From NCBI GenBank assembly GCA_028279265.1, contig JANQOC010000226.1, positions 1-16,430 on the forward strand: a stretch of DNA of 16,430 nt, written 5' to 3'. This DNA is from Hyphomicrobiales bacterium (GTDB lineage: Bacteria; Pseudomonadota; Alphaproteobacteria; Rhizobiales; CAYWUX01). The first letter of the stretch is position 1; each line of letters starts with the position of its first letter. Position numbers and translations under genes: made by a program. A model generated the notes under the pieces. The model was not told where the DNA came from and did no database searches. It saw nothing but the letters and a program-made list of their open reading frames with translations. This document shows positions 6,694 to 14,663 of this stretch, in pieces.

Positions 6694-8202
6694 TTAGAGG
6701 TCAAGGACAAGGCGCTGAGGATCTTCCAGAGATTCTTTTACACGCACAAGGAAGGTCACGGCTTCCTTGCCGTCAACGATACGGTGATCGTAGGAAAGGG
6801 CCAGATACATCATCGGACGCACGACCACCTGGCCGTCGACGACAATGGGACGTTCCTGAATTTTGTGCATGCCGAGAATGCCCGACTGCGGTGCATTGAG
6901 AATAGGTGTCGACATGAGCGACCCGTAGACGCCGCCATTTGAGAGCGTAAACGTTCCGCCCTGCATATCCGAAATCTGCAGTTTTCCTTCCTTGGCGGCG
7001 GTGGCGAAATTGTTGATTGTCTTTTCAATTCCCGCAAGGCTGAGATAATCCGCGTCGCGAACAACGGGCACCACGAGACCGCGATCGGTGCCGACAGCGA
7101 CACCGATATGATAGTAGTTCTTGTAAATAATATCGGTGCCGTCTATTTCCGCATTCACCGCCGGTATTTCTTTCAGCGCCTGGATACAGGCCTTGATGAA
7201 AAAGCCCATAAATCCGAGTTTGACGCCATGCTTGGCTTCAAAGAGATCCTTGTATTTCTTACGCACGGCCATCACCGTCGTCATGTCGATCTCGTTGAAC
7301 GTCGTCAGCATCGCCGCCGTGTTCTGGGCATCTTTCAGGCGATGGGCGATTGTCTGCCGCAGCTTGCTCATGCGGACCCGCTCTTCGCGGGCGGCGTCAT
7401 CAGGCAGAGATGCGGATCGGGCGACCGTCGGCACCTTCTGCGCAGGGCTGGTGCCGCCTTTCTGCAGGGCATCGAGGACATCGCCCTTCAATATCTGACC
7501 GCGTTTGCCCGATCCCTCAACACTGGCGGGATCGACCCCCTTTTCGGCCATGAGCTTGCGGGCCGAAGGCGCTGGTGGCATGCCGCCCTTGTCGCCGCTG
7601 TCGCCTGACGCTTCGCCGTTGACGGCGCCAACGGTTTCTTCCTTCTTCGCCGGTGCGGAAGCTCCCTCCTGGGCACTGATCGCCCCCAGCAGCGCGCCGA
7701 CTTCAACCGTATCGCCCTCCTGTGCCGAGATGCTGGCGAGGACGCCGGATGCGGTGGCGGACACCTCAAGGGTAACCTTGTCCGTCTCAAGTTCGACCAG
7801 CGTCTCATCGACGGCAATAGGGTCGCCTTCCTTCTTGAACCACTGGCCGACGGTTGCCTCAACAACGCTTTCACCAAGCACCGGAACATTGATCTCAACG
7901 CTGGCGCCCGAACTCGCCGGTTTTTCAGTTTTTGCTTCCACAGGTTTGCTTCCCTCTTTTGCGGCACCGGCTTCAAATGTCCCGAGCAATGCGCCGACTT
8001 CGACCGTATCGCCTTCTTTTACAAGTACGTCCTTAAGGACACCGTCACTGGGTGCGGGTACTTCCAGCGTCACCTTGTCGGTTTCCAGTTCGACAATGGG
8101 TTCATCCGCAGAGATCGCGTCCCCGGCATTCTTGAACCATTGTCCCACTGTCGCCTCGGTGACCGATTCTCCCAATTCGGGAACTCTGAGTTCATTAGAC
8201 AT
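6694..8202 (-). CDS. sucB: 2-oxoglutarate dehydrogenase E2 (dihydrolipoyl succinyltransferase) with two lipoyl domains
   Basis: E2 transfers the succinyl group from the lipoyl arm to CoA and forms the core of the complex. At 502 aa it is about 100 residues longer than the usual E2o because it has two lipoyl domains. Domain 1 (about 1-77) carries ETDKVTLEV with Lys43, and domain 2 (about 102-177) carries the same motif with Lys142. Ala/Lys/Glu-rich linkers follow each. Then come the E1/E3-binding domain (about 208-246, PPAPSARKLMAEKGVDPASVEGSG) and the catalytic domain (about 275-502) with His473 and Asp477 in SYDHRIVDGKEAV. QTIAHRLK and the position next to sucA favour succinyltransferase over acetyltransferase. 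The ATG at 8202 has GAGG upstream. It lies between sucA (116 bp) and lpdA (46 bp). Confidence 0.96.
   Translation of the reverse strand: MSNELRVPELGESVTEATVGQWFKNAGDAISADEPIVELETDKVTLEVPAPSDGVLKDVLVKEGDTVEVGALLGTFEAGAAKEGSKPVEAKTEKPASSGASVEINVPVLGESVVEATVGQWFKKEGDPIAVDETLVELETDKVTLEVSATASGVLASISAQEGDTVEVGALLGAISAQEGASAPAKKEETVGAVNGEASGDSGDKGGMPPAPSARKLMAEKGVDPASVEGSGKRGQILKGDVLDALQKGGTSPAQKVPTVARSASLPDDAAREERVRMSKLRQTIAHRLKDAQNTAAMLTTFNEIDMTTVMAVRKKYKDLFEAKHGVKLGFMGFFIKACIQALKEIPAVNAEIDGTDIIYKNYYHIGVAVGTDRGLVVPVVRDADYLSLAGIEKTINNFATAAKEGKLQISDMQGGTFTLSNGGVYGSLMSTPILNAPQSGILGMHKIQERPIVVDGQVVVRPMMYLALSYDHRIVDGKEAVTFLVRVKESLEDPQRLVLDL
7672..8202 (-). repeat. Tandem duplicated lipoyl-domain coding segments in sucB
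   Basis: The segments encoding residues about 1-77 (7972-8202) and about 102-177 (7672-7899) are copies of one domain. By hand alignment about 51 of 76 residues are identical, including the run TDKVTLEV around each lipoyl lysine and EGDTVEVGALLG near each end. The DNA has diverged more than the protein, so the duplication does not look very recent, although copy-to-copy conversion cannot be excluded by eye. Confidence 0.85.
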
Positions 8203-8318
8203 GGCTATCTCGCCTCATAGTTTGTAACCCGTCAAAGACCTGAAATACGATTGCCCGAAATACGGATCCCTGAATGATATTCATCTGAACCTTGCCTCTC
8301 ATTGCCTTGGTCCCGAAA
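8203..8318 (-). other. sucA-sucB intergenic spacer with an 8-bp direct repeat
   Basis: This 116-bp spacer is long for two genes expected to be cotranscribed. GAAATACG occurs twice (8242-8249 and 8257-8264), exactly 15 bases apart, and TGAAT/ATTCA form a small dyad at 8271-8283. There is no terminator-like structure. It could hold an internal promoter or an mRNA processing site, but neither is demonstrated. Confidence 0.35.
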
Positions 8319-11270
8319 CTAATCTGAAAGGGCGTCATTGAGAAACGTTTCGAGTTCTTTCAGATGTTTGCTCATCAGCCCTGTCGCTGTCGCGGCCGAA
8401 GCCGGACGCCCGGTATAGATCGCCCTTTTGTGCTTGGCGCCGATATGATCCAGGACCCATTCGACATTCGGCTCGATGAAAGACCAAGCACCCATATTTT
8501 TTGGCTCTTCCTGGCACCAGACCATTTCCGCCTGCGTGAAACGACCGAGTTCTTCCACAAGGGCGCGGGCCGGGAACGGGTAAAGCTGCTCGACCCGCAT
8601 AAGGTAGATATCATTCAGGCCCCGTTGTTCCCGTTCCTCGTAGAGGTCGTAATAAACTTTGCCCGTGCACAATACGACCCGGCGAATTTCTTCATCAGGC
8701 ACCAGTTTGATTTTCTGATCCGGCAGGATCTGAGCATCATCCCAGAGAACGCGGTGGAATGTGGAATCCGGTCCGAGTTCCTCGATTGTTGACTTCACCC
8801 GCTTGTGCCGCAGCAGGGATTTGGGTGTCATAAGGACGAGGGGTTTTCGGAACTTACGATGACATTGCCGCCGTAAAATATGGAAATAGTTCGCCGGTGT
8901 CGTACAGTTCGCGACCTGCCAGTTATCCTCTGCGCACAACTGCAGAAAACGTTCCAGACGCGCTGACGAATGCTCCGGGCCCTGGCCCTCATAGCCATGG
9001 GGCAAGAGCACGACCAGGCCTGACATGCGGAGCCATTTGCGCTCACCGGACGAGATGAACTGATCGAAAACAACCTGGGCACCGTTGGCAAAGTCGCCGA
9101 ACTGGGCTTCCCAGCAGACCAGGGCGTTGGGCTCCGCGAGACTGTAGCCATATTCAAATGCGAGTACGGCCTCTTCGGAGAGCATGGAATTGATGACTTC
9201 GAACTTTTTCTGCCCCTCGGAAACATGGTCGAGGGAAATGAACTTTTCTTCCGTTTGCTGATCAACGATCACCGAATGGCGCTGTGAAAACGTTCCGCGC
9301 TCGCAATCCTGCCCGGAAAGACGCACAGGAACACCCTCATCGAGAAGAGTACCGAAAGCCAGGGCTTCGGCCATGGACCAGTCTATTCCGACACCGGAAT
9401 CAATCATTTCCCGGCGGTTCTTGATCAGCCGCTGGATGGTCCGGTGGACGTTCAAGGTCGATGGATATTCCGTGATCTTGTGACCGATCGACTGCAGCTT
9501 TTCAATATCCACACCTGTTGACCCGCGGCGTGCGCCTTCTTCTGCAAACCCGATTGATGACCATGCGCCATCGAGCCAGTCGGCTTTGTTCGGCTTGTAA
9601 CTGTCCGCAGCCTCGAATTCCTCGTCCAGCATTGCGCGATGTACGGCCTGCAGTTCCGACACGTCGGCTTCGGTGAGCAGGCCCTCGGCCACGAGCTGCT
9701 TGGAATAAATTTCACAGACCGACGGATGTTCTTTGATCTTTTTGTACATCAGCGGCTGCGTAAATGCGGGTTCGTCCCCCTCATTGTGCCCGAACCGGCG
9801 ATAGCAGAACATGTCGATGACCACCGGGATCTGGAACAGCTGTTTGAATTCCGTGGCGATTTTCGCCACATAGACCACCGCTTCCGGATCGTCGCCATTG
9901 ACGTGGAATATCGGCGCCATGATCATCCGTGCAACGTCCGACGGATAAGGCGAAGATCGCGAATGATGCGGCGCCGTCGTGAAACCGATCTGGTTGTTGA
10001 CGATAAAATGGATGGAGCCGCCGGTTCTGTGGCCCACGAGACCGGAAAGACCAAAGCATTCGGCAACCACACCCTGGCCGGCAAAAGCGGCATCCCCGTG
10101 CAGCAGCAGCGGCAAGACGCTGTTCCGTTCCTTGTCACCGGACTGGTCCTGCTTGGCACGCACCTTTCCGAGGACCACGGGATCGACGATTTCGAGATGA
10201 GAAGGATATGCGGTCAGGGACAGATGCACATCGTTGTCGTCAAAGGAGCGGTCCGAAGATGCGCCGAGATGGTATTTGACATCGCCGGAGCCTTCGACAT
10301 CGTCCGGATTTGCAGACCCGCCCTTGAATTCGTTGAACAAGGCACGATACGGCTTGCCCATGACATTCACCAGGACGTTGAGCCGGCCCCGGTGGGGCAT
10401 TCCAAGTACGATTTCCTTGATCCCGAGATGACCGCCGCGCTTGATAATCTGTTCCAGCGCCGGCACCATGGCCTCACCGCCGTCAAGACCGAACCGTTTC
10501 GTACCCGTGTATTTGACGTCCAGGAACTTTTCGAAGGCTTCACTTTCAATCAGCTTGGCCAGGATTGCTTTCTTGCCCTCCGGTGTAAAGCTGACTTCCT
10601 TGTCGACACCTTCTATACGCTCCTGGATCCAGGCTTTCTGATCCGGGTCGGAAATGTGCATGAACTCGACACCGATACGCGAGCAATAAGTTTTCTTGAG
10701 AACTTCCATGATCTGGCGCAGCGATGCATATTCCAGCCCCAAGACATGGTCGATATAGATGGGTCGGTCGAGATCTTCGGGTTTGAAACCATAGGTTTCA
10801 GCCTGCAGTTCCGGATGGGCTTCCCGCTTCGTCAGTTTCAGGGGATCAAGATCTGCATCGAGATGTCCCCGTACGCGATAAGCGCGAATGAGCATGAGCG
10901 CGCGAATGGAATCCCGGGTCGCATCCTGCGCGGCTTCGGATGAAATATCCTCTCCCCGGGCCTGGGCCTTGGCGACGATCTTGTCTTTGAGCTCTTCTTC
11001 CACCGGCTGCCAGTCGCTGTCCAGCGCGCTGACAAGTTCGCCATTGGTGGCAATGGGCCAGTCGGAACGCGCCCAGGACGGTTTGTTGGATTGTGAACCG
11101 GTTTCGGCGGCATTTGCCTGCATTTCCTTGAAGAAAGCCTGCCAGTCAGGATCTACCGAATCGGGATTTTCCTGATAACGCTCGAACAGATCCTCGATGT
11201 AACTTGCGTTTGTTCCATCAAGAAATGAAGTCAGGGCAAAATTGACATTGCTTTCTTGGCGTCGTGACAT
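8319..11270 (-). CDS. sucA: 2-oxoglutarate dehydrogenase E1 component
   Basis: E1o is the thiamine diphosphate-dependent subunit that decarboxylates 2-oxoglutarate and succinylates the lipoyl group of SucB. The 983-aa length fits the family. The N-terminal E2-binding stretch reads SYIEDLFERYQENPDSVDPDWQAFF (23-47). The active-site region includes GMPHRGRLNVL with His293, HGDAAFAGQG (391-400, with the Mg/ThDP-binding Asp393) and VNNQIGF (424-430). Later motifs include FCYRRFGHNEGDEPAFTQP and a transketolase-like C-terminal half with LLPHGYEGQGPEHSSARLERFLQL. No truncation or missing key residue is seen. The ATG at 11270 has AGAGGCG upstream. It sits between sucD (101-bp gap) and sucB (116-bp gap). 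Confidence 0.98.
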   Translation of the reverse strand: MSRRQESNVNFALTSFLDGTNASYIEDLFERYQENPDSVDPDWQAFFKEMQANAAETGSQSNKPSWARSDWPIATNGELVSALDSDWQPVEEELKDKIVAKAQARGEDISSEAAQDATRDSIRALMLIRAYRVRGHLDADLDPLKLTKREAHPELQAETYGFKPEDLDRPIYIDHVLGLEYASLRQIMEVLKKTYCSRIGVEFMHISDPDQKAWIQERIEGVDKEVSFTPEGKKAILAKLIESEAFEKFLDVKYTGTKRFGLDGGEAMVPALEQIIKRGGHLGIKEIVLGMPHRGRLNVLVNVMGKPYRALFNEFKGGSANPDDVEGSGDVKYHLGASSDRSFDDNDVHLSLTAYPSHLEIVDPVVLGKVRAKQDQSGDKERNSVLPLLLHGDAAFAGQGVVAECFGLSGLVGHRTGGSIHFIVNNQIGFTTAPHHSRSSPYPSDVARMIMAPIFHVNGDDPEAVVYVAKIATEFKQLFQIPVVIDMFCYRRFGHNEGDEPAFTQPLMYKKIKEHPSVCEIYSKQLVAEGLLTEADVSELQAVHRAMLDEEFEAADSYKPNKADWLDGAWSSIGFAEEGARRGSTGVDIEKLQSIGHKITEYPSTLNVHRTIQRLIKNRREMIDSGVGIDWSMAEALAFGTLLDEGVPVRLSGQDCERGTFSQRHSVIVDQQTEEKFISLDHVSEGQKKFEVINSMLSEEAVLAFEYGYSLAEPNALVCWEAQFGDFANGAQVVFDQFISSGERKWLRMSGLVVLLPHGYEGQGPEHSSARLERFLQLCAEDNWQVANCTTPANYFHILRRQCHRKFRKPLVLMTPKSLLRHKRVKSTIEELGPDSTFHRVLWDDAQILPDQKIKLVPDEEIRRVVLCTGKVYYDLYEEREQRGLNDIYLMRVEQLYPFPARALVEELGRFTQAEMVWCQEEPKNMGAWSFIEPNVEWVLDHIGAKHKRAIYTGRPASAATATGLMSKHLKELETFLNDALSD

Positions 11271-11293
11271 CGTTTTTCGCCTCTCGATCTCAT

Positions 11294-11309
11294 CGCTGGC
11301 CTGCCAGCG
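11294..11309 (-). repeat. Short hairpin just upstream of sucA
   Basis: CGCTGG and CCAGCG form a perfect 6-bp inverted repeat around a 4-base loop, in the 101-bp sucD-sucA spacer about 25 bases before the sucA ATG. There is no T-tract, so it is not a normal terminator. It could affect ribosome access or mRNA stability, or be incidental. Confidence 0.4.
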
Positions 11310-11371
11310 TCTCGCCTGATTTAAATGCTCAGATTTGCATAGTGCACTTAGGTTGGAGTTAGATCAAATTA

Positions 11372-12247
11372 TTAAGAATTCAATACTTCAACCAATGTCG
11401 TACCCAGACCGGCCGGAGAATCCGCAACCACGATCCCTGCCGACCGCATGGCTTCGATTTTATCCTCGGCTCCGCCTTTTCCCCCGGAAATAATAGCGCC
11501 CGCATGACCCATGCGCCGCCCGGGAGGGGCAGATACACCAGCGACGAAACCGACAATCGGCTTTTTCACCGATGACGATTTTATGAACTCGGCGGCATCC
11601 TCTTCCGCCGAACCGCCGATTTCACCAATCATGATGATCGATTCCGTTTCCGGATCTGCCAGAAACATTTCCAGGCATTCAATGAAATCCGTACCCTTAA
11701 CCGGGTCGCCGCCGATGCCGATACAAGTGGACTGACCGAGACCTGCCGCCGTTGTCTGGCCCACGGCTTCATAAGTCAGGGTACCGGATCGCGACACGAT
11801 TCCCACAGAACCTTTTTTGTGGATATGGCCGGGCATGATGCCGATCTTGCATTCGCCAGGGGTAATAACGCCCGGGCAGTTGGGGCCGATCAGACGGCTG
11901 CTCGATTTGTCCAGCGCCCGCTTGACCTTGACCATATCGGTTACCGGAATGCCTTCGGTGATGCAGACGATGAGTTCAATTTCCGCGGCAACGGCTTCAG
12001 CAATGGAGTCGGCCGCGAAAGGCGGCGGCACATAGATAACGCTGGCATTGGCGCCTGTCTGTTCCTTGGCTTCCCGGACCGTATCGAAAACCGGCAGGTC
12101 GAGATGCGTGGATCCTCCCTTGCCCGGCGTCACGCCACCGACCATTTTTGTTCCGTATTCAATTGCCTGTTCCGAATGGAAGGTGCCGTTCTTGCCGGTT
12201 ATGCCCTGGCAGATGACCTTGGTGTTTGCATCGACAAGTACTGACAT
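11372..12247 (-). CDS. sucD: Succinyl-CoA synthetase subunit alpha
   Basis: SucD is the CoA-binding and phosphohistidine-carrying subunit of the ligase that converts succinyl-CoA to succinate with nucleotide triphosphate formation. The 291-aa protein has the N-terminal CoA-binding Rossmann domain (QGITGKNGTFHSEQAIEYGT, 14-33), GPNCPGVITPGECKIGIMPG (121-140), Glu209 in MIGEIGGSAEED and the phosphorylated His248 in GRRMGHAGAI. Its ATG overlaps the sucC stop by one base (TGATG), and a strong AAGGAGG Shine-Dalgarno (12255-12261) lies seven bases upstream inside sucC, which suggests balanced, coupled synthesis of the two subunits. Confidence 0.98.
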   Translation of the reverse strand: MSVLVDANTKVICQGITGKNGTFHSEQAIEYGTKMVGGVTPGKGGSTHLDLPVFDTVREAKEQTGANASVIYVPPPFAADSIAEAVAAEIELIVCITEGIPVTDMVKVKRALDKSSSRLIGPNCPGVITPGECKIGIMPGHIHKKGSVGIVSRSGTLTYEAVGQTTAAGLGQSTCIGIGGDPVKGTDFIECLEMFLADPETESIIMIGEIGGSAEEDAAEFIKSSSVKKPIVGFVAGVSAPPGRRMGHAGAIISGGKGGAEDKIEAMRSAGIVVADSPAGLGTTLVEVLNS

Positions 12248-13416
12248 CAGGCAGCCTCCTTAACAGCGGCAACAATCTTCTGCGCCGCATCATCTAGATT
12301 ATCCGCGGAAATGACGTTGAGCCCTGAATTGGAGATAATCTCCTTGCCCTTCTCAACATTCGTTCCTTCGAGGCGAACCACCAGCGGCACTTCGAGCCCC
12401 ACCTGTTTGACGGCCTCGATGACGCCTTCGGCAATAATGTCGCAGCGCATGATGCCGCCGAATATATTCACCAGGATACCGCTGACGTTGGGATCGGAAG
12501 TGATAATCTTAAAGGCTGCCGTGACCTTGTCGACGGTCGCGCCGCCACCGACATCGAGAAAGTTTGCCGGTTCCGAACCGTACAGCTTGATAATGTCCAT
12601 CGTCGCCATGGCCAGGCCGGCGCCATTGACCATGCAACCGATCTTTCCATCGAGGGCGATATAGTTGAGGTCAAATTTCGATGCTTCGATTTCCTTTTCA
12701 TCCTCCTCGCTCTCATCGCGGAGCGACAGAATATCTGCATGCCGAAACAGGGCATTTGGATCGAAACCCACCTTGGCATCAAGGCAAATGAGTTCTTCTT
12801 CCTTGGTCACCACCAGGGGATTGATTTCCAGCAGGCTCATATCCTTGGCAACAAAGGCTTCATAGAGATGGCGGCCGATCTTCTGGGCCTGTTTCCCGAG
12901 CCCGCCACTCAATCCCAGTGCCTTGGCCAGGGTTCGTCCGTGATGGGGCATGAATCCGGTGGCCGGATCGATATCGAATGTAATAATTTTTTCCGGCGTA
13001 CTGGCGGCAACTTCCTCAATATCCATCCCGCCTTCGGTTGAGGCGACGAAAGCCACCCGCGAGGTTTCCCGGTCAACGAGGATGGAGAGATAAAACTCGT
13101 CCTCGATGCTTGATCCCTGCTCCACGTAGATTCGGTTGACCAGTTTGCCCGCCGGTCCCGTCTGATGGGTGACGAGGGTCATCCCGAGCATGCGTTCGGC
13201 CTCCGCCTTGACTTCATCGACGGACTTGACGACCTTGACCCCGCCGCCTTTGCCGCGACCGCCCGCATGTATCTGGGCCTTGACGACCCAGACCGGCCCG
13301 CCGAGTTCTTCCGCCGCCTTGACAGCGTCTTCAACGGAGAACGCCGGCAATCCGTGAGCCACGGGAACGCCGTGTTCCTTCAAGACGGCTTTCGCCTGAT
13401 ATTCATGAATATTCAT
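12247..13416 (-). CDS. sucC: Succinyl-CoA synthetase subunit beta
   Basis: SucC supplies the ATP-grasp nucleotide-binding domain and the succinate site of succinyl-CoA synthetase. The 389-aa length is standard. Visible are the N-terminal MNIHEYQAK, the nucleotide loop HAGGRGKGGGV (50-60), the Mg ligands Asn199 (LLEINPLVV) and Asp213, FLDVGGGA (287-293), GIMRCDIIAEGV (321-332) and VRLEGTNVEKG (348-358). ATP or GTP preference cannot be told from the sequence by eye. The ATG at 13416 has a weak ribosome site and sits within interlocked palindromes. It lies 147 bp downstream of mdh and overlaps sucD. Confidence 0.98.
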   Translation of the reverse strand: MNIHEYQAKAVLKEHGVPVAHGLPAFSVEDAVKAAEELGGPVWVVKAQIHAGGRGKGGGVKVVKSVDEVKAEAERMLGMTLVTHQTGPAGKLVNRIYVEQGSSIEDEFYLSILVDRETSRVAFVASTEGGMDIEEVAASTPEKIITFDIDPATGFMPHHGRTLAKALGLSGGLGKQAQKIGRHLYEAFVAKDMSLLEINPLVVTKEEELICLDAKVGFDPNALFRHADILSLRDESEEDEKEIEASKFDLNYIALDGKIGCMVNGAGLAMATMDIIKLYGSEPANFLDVGGGATVDKVTAAFKIITSDPNVSGILVNIFGGIMRCDIIAEGVIEAVKQVGLEVPLVVRLEGTNVEKGKEIISNSGLNVISADNLDDAAQKIVAAVKEAA

Positions 13417-13563
13417 ATGGTTTTTCTCGCAAGTCCTTGCAGGAGGCCTGACCTTCCCGCGGTTTTAAGACGCTTGAACAGACACCCTACCGATAGATCT
13501 TACTCTGGGATAATTGAGAGCGAATCGTCATGAAAGAGAATCGCCATGAATTCACCCGGAAAC
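13417..13563 (-). promoter_or_regulatory. mdh-sucC intergenic spacer
   Basis: This 147-bp spacer lies between the mdh stop and the sucC start and could hold a promoter for the suc genes. No convincing -35/-10 pair or T-tailed terminator was found. It contains an imperfect palindrome GCAAGTCCTTGC close to sucC. Whether mdh and sucC are cotranscribed cannot be decided from the sequence. Confidence 0.3.
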
Positions 13564-14529
13564 TCACGCGCCAAGATCCGGTGCAATTTTCTGGCAGGCT
13601 TCGACCAGACCCTTGACCGACTCAACCGAGTTCATAAACTCCGTTCTTTCGTTGCTGTCGAGATCAATCTCGACGATGCGTTCAACACCGTTTGCACCGA
13701 TGACGACAGGCACACCGACATATAGACCTTTGACTCCGAACTGTCCGTCAAGATAGGCCGCACACGGCAGCACACGCTTTTTGTCCTTCAGATAGGATTC
13801 GGCCATCGAAATGGCTGAACTCGCGGGCGCATAGTAAGCCGAACCCGTTTTCAGCAGACCGACGATTTCAGCGCCGCCATCGCGCGTTCTCTGAACGATT
13901 TCTCCAAGCCGCTGCTCGCTGATCCAGCGCATCTTGACGAGATCGGTGAGGGGAATTCCGGCAACCGTGGAATAACGCACCAGCGGCACCATGGTGTCGC
14001 CGTGGCCGCCGAGAACAAAAGCGCTGACATCTTCAACGGAGACATCGAACTCGCGGGCGATGAAATAACGGAACCGCGCCGAGTCAAGAACACCCGCCAT
14101 ACCGACAACCCGGTTGTGAGGCAGCCCACAGGATTTCTGCAGCGCCCAGACCATGGCGTCGAGGGGATTCGTGATACAGATGACAAAGGCATCTGGCGCA
14201 TATTTGGCAATACCGGCGCCGACCTGTTCCATGACTTTAAGATTGATTCCCAAGAGATCGTCCCGGCTCATACCGGGCTTGCGGGCGACACCTGCCGTAA
14301 CGATAACGACATCGGCACCGTCCAGGGCCGAATAATCATTGGTTCCCTGCTGCAAGGAATCAAATCCTTCAATCGGTGAAGATTCGGCTATATCCAGAGA
14401 TTTTCCGTCCGGCAGGCCTTCGACGATATCAAAAAGTACGACATCTCCGAGTTCCTTTAATCCAACGAGATGAGCCAGTGTGCCGCCGATCATTCCAGCG
14501 CCCACCAACGCGATTTTATTACGCGCCAT
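13564..14529 (-). CDS. mdh: Malate dehydrogenase (NAD-dependent, LDH-like type)
   Basis: Mdh interconverts malate and oxaloacetate with NAD+ in the TCA cycle. From the ATG at 14529 the protein is 321 aa. It shows the dinucleotide motif GAGMIGG (10-16), the NAD-specifying Asp34, substrate-binding Arg83 and Arg89 in VARKPGMSRDDLL, Asp149 and Arg152 in GVLDSARFRYF, and catalytic His176 in GGHGDTMVPLVRY. Arg83 at the specificity loop marks malate dehydrogenase and not lactate dehydrogenase. A longer frame begins at a TTG at 14544, but those five codons contain the GGGAGA ribosome site, and MARNKIALVGAG is the standard N-terminus, so the ATG at 14529 is preferred. It lies between zapE and sucC. 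Confidence 0.97.
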   Translation of the reverse strand: MARNKIALVGAGMIGGTLAHLVGLKELGDVVLFDIVEGLPDGKSLDIAESSPIEGFDSLQQGTNDYSALDGADVVIVTAGVARKPGMSRDDLLGINLKVMEQVGAGIAKYAPDAFVICITNPLDAMVWALQKSCGLPHNRVVGMAGVLDSARFRYFIAREFDVSVEDVSAFVLGGHGDTMVPLVRYSTVAGIPLTDLVKMRWISEQRLGEIVQRTRDGGAEIVGLLKTGSAYYAPASSAISMAESYLKDKKRVLPCAAYLDGQFGVKGLYVGVPVVIGANGVERIVEIDLDSNERTEFMNSVESVKGLVEACQKIAPDLGA

Positions 14530-14536
14530 TATGGAG

Positions 14537-14542
14537 TCTCCC
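14537..14542 (-). promoter_or_regulatory. Ribosome binding site of mdh that decides its start
   Basis: GGGAGA on the minus strand lies seven bases before the ATG at 14529. It overlaps the alternative upstream TTG codon frame, which argues against that longer start. Confidence 0.7.
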
Positions 14543-14578
14543 AATCCTTGTTACCTATTCCGCTAATAAATGAGAAAT

Positions 14579-14600
14579 CCCATCTCATCTTACGGATGGG
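14579..14600 (-). repeat. Inverted repeat between zapE and mdh
   Basis: CCCATC (14579-14584) and GATGGG (14595-14600) are exact reverse complements with a 10-base spacer. In the minus-strand transcript the stem is followed by a moderately T-rich ATTTCTCATTTATT. It could be a weak terminator for zapE or a structure in the mdh leader, but the 6-bp stem is poor for a terminator. Confidence 0.35.
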
Positions 14601-14625
14601 TTAACCTGAATTCCCCTGCCATTCA

Positions 14626-14653
14626 AGTGTATGAAGACAGAATTGAACCACAA
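14626..14653 (-). promoter_or_regulatory. Possible mdh promoter
   Basis: On the minus strand TTGTGG (14648-14653) and TACACT (14626-14631) are separated by 16 bases and lie about 100 bases upstream of the mdh ATG. The match to a housekeeping sigma consensus is partial, so this is tentative. Confidence 0.25.
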
Positions 14654-14663
14654 CTTCCTGAAA

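Noticed and set aside
9639..10943. A 434-codon open frame on the plus strand inside sucA
   Set aside because: It is antisense to conserved sucA sequence including the thiamine diphosphate site. Its protein is rich in His, Arg and Phe, as expected from the complementary strand of coding DNA, with no motif.
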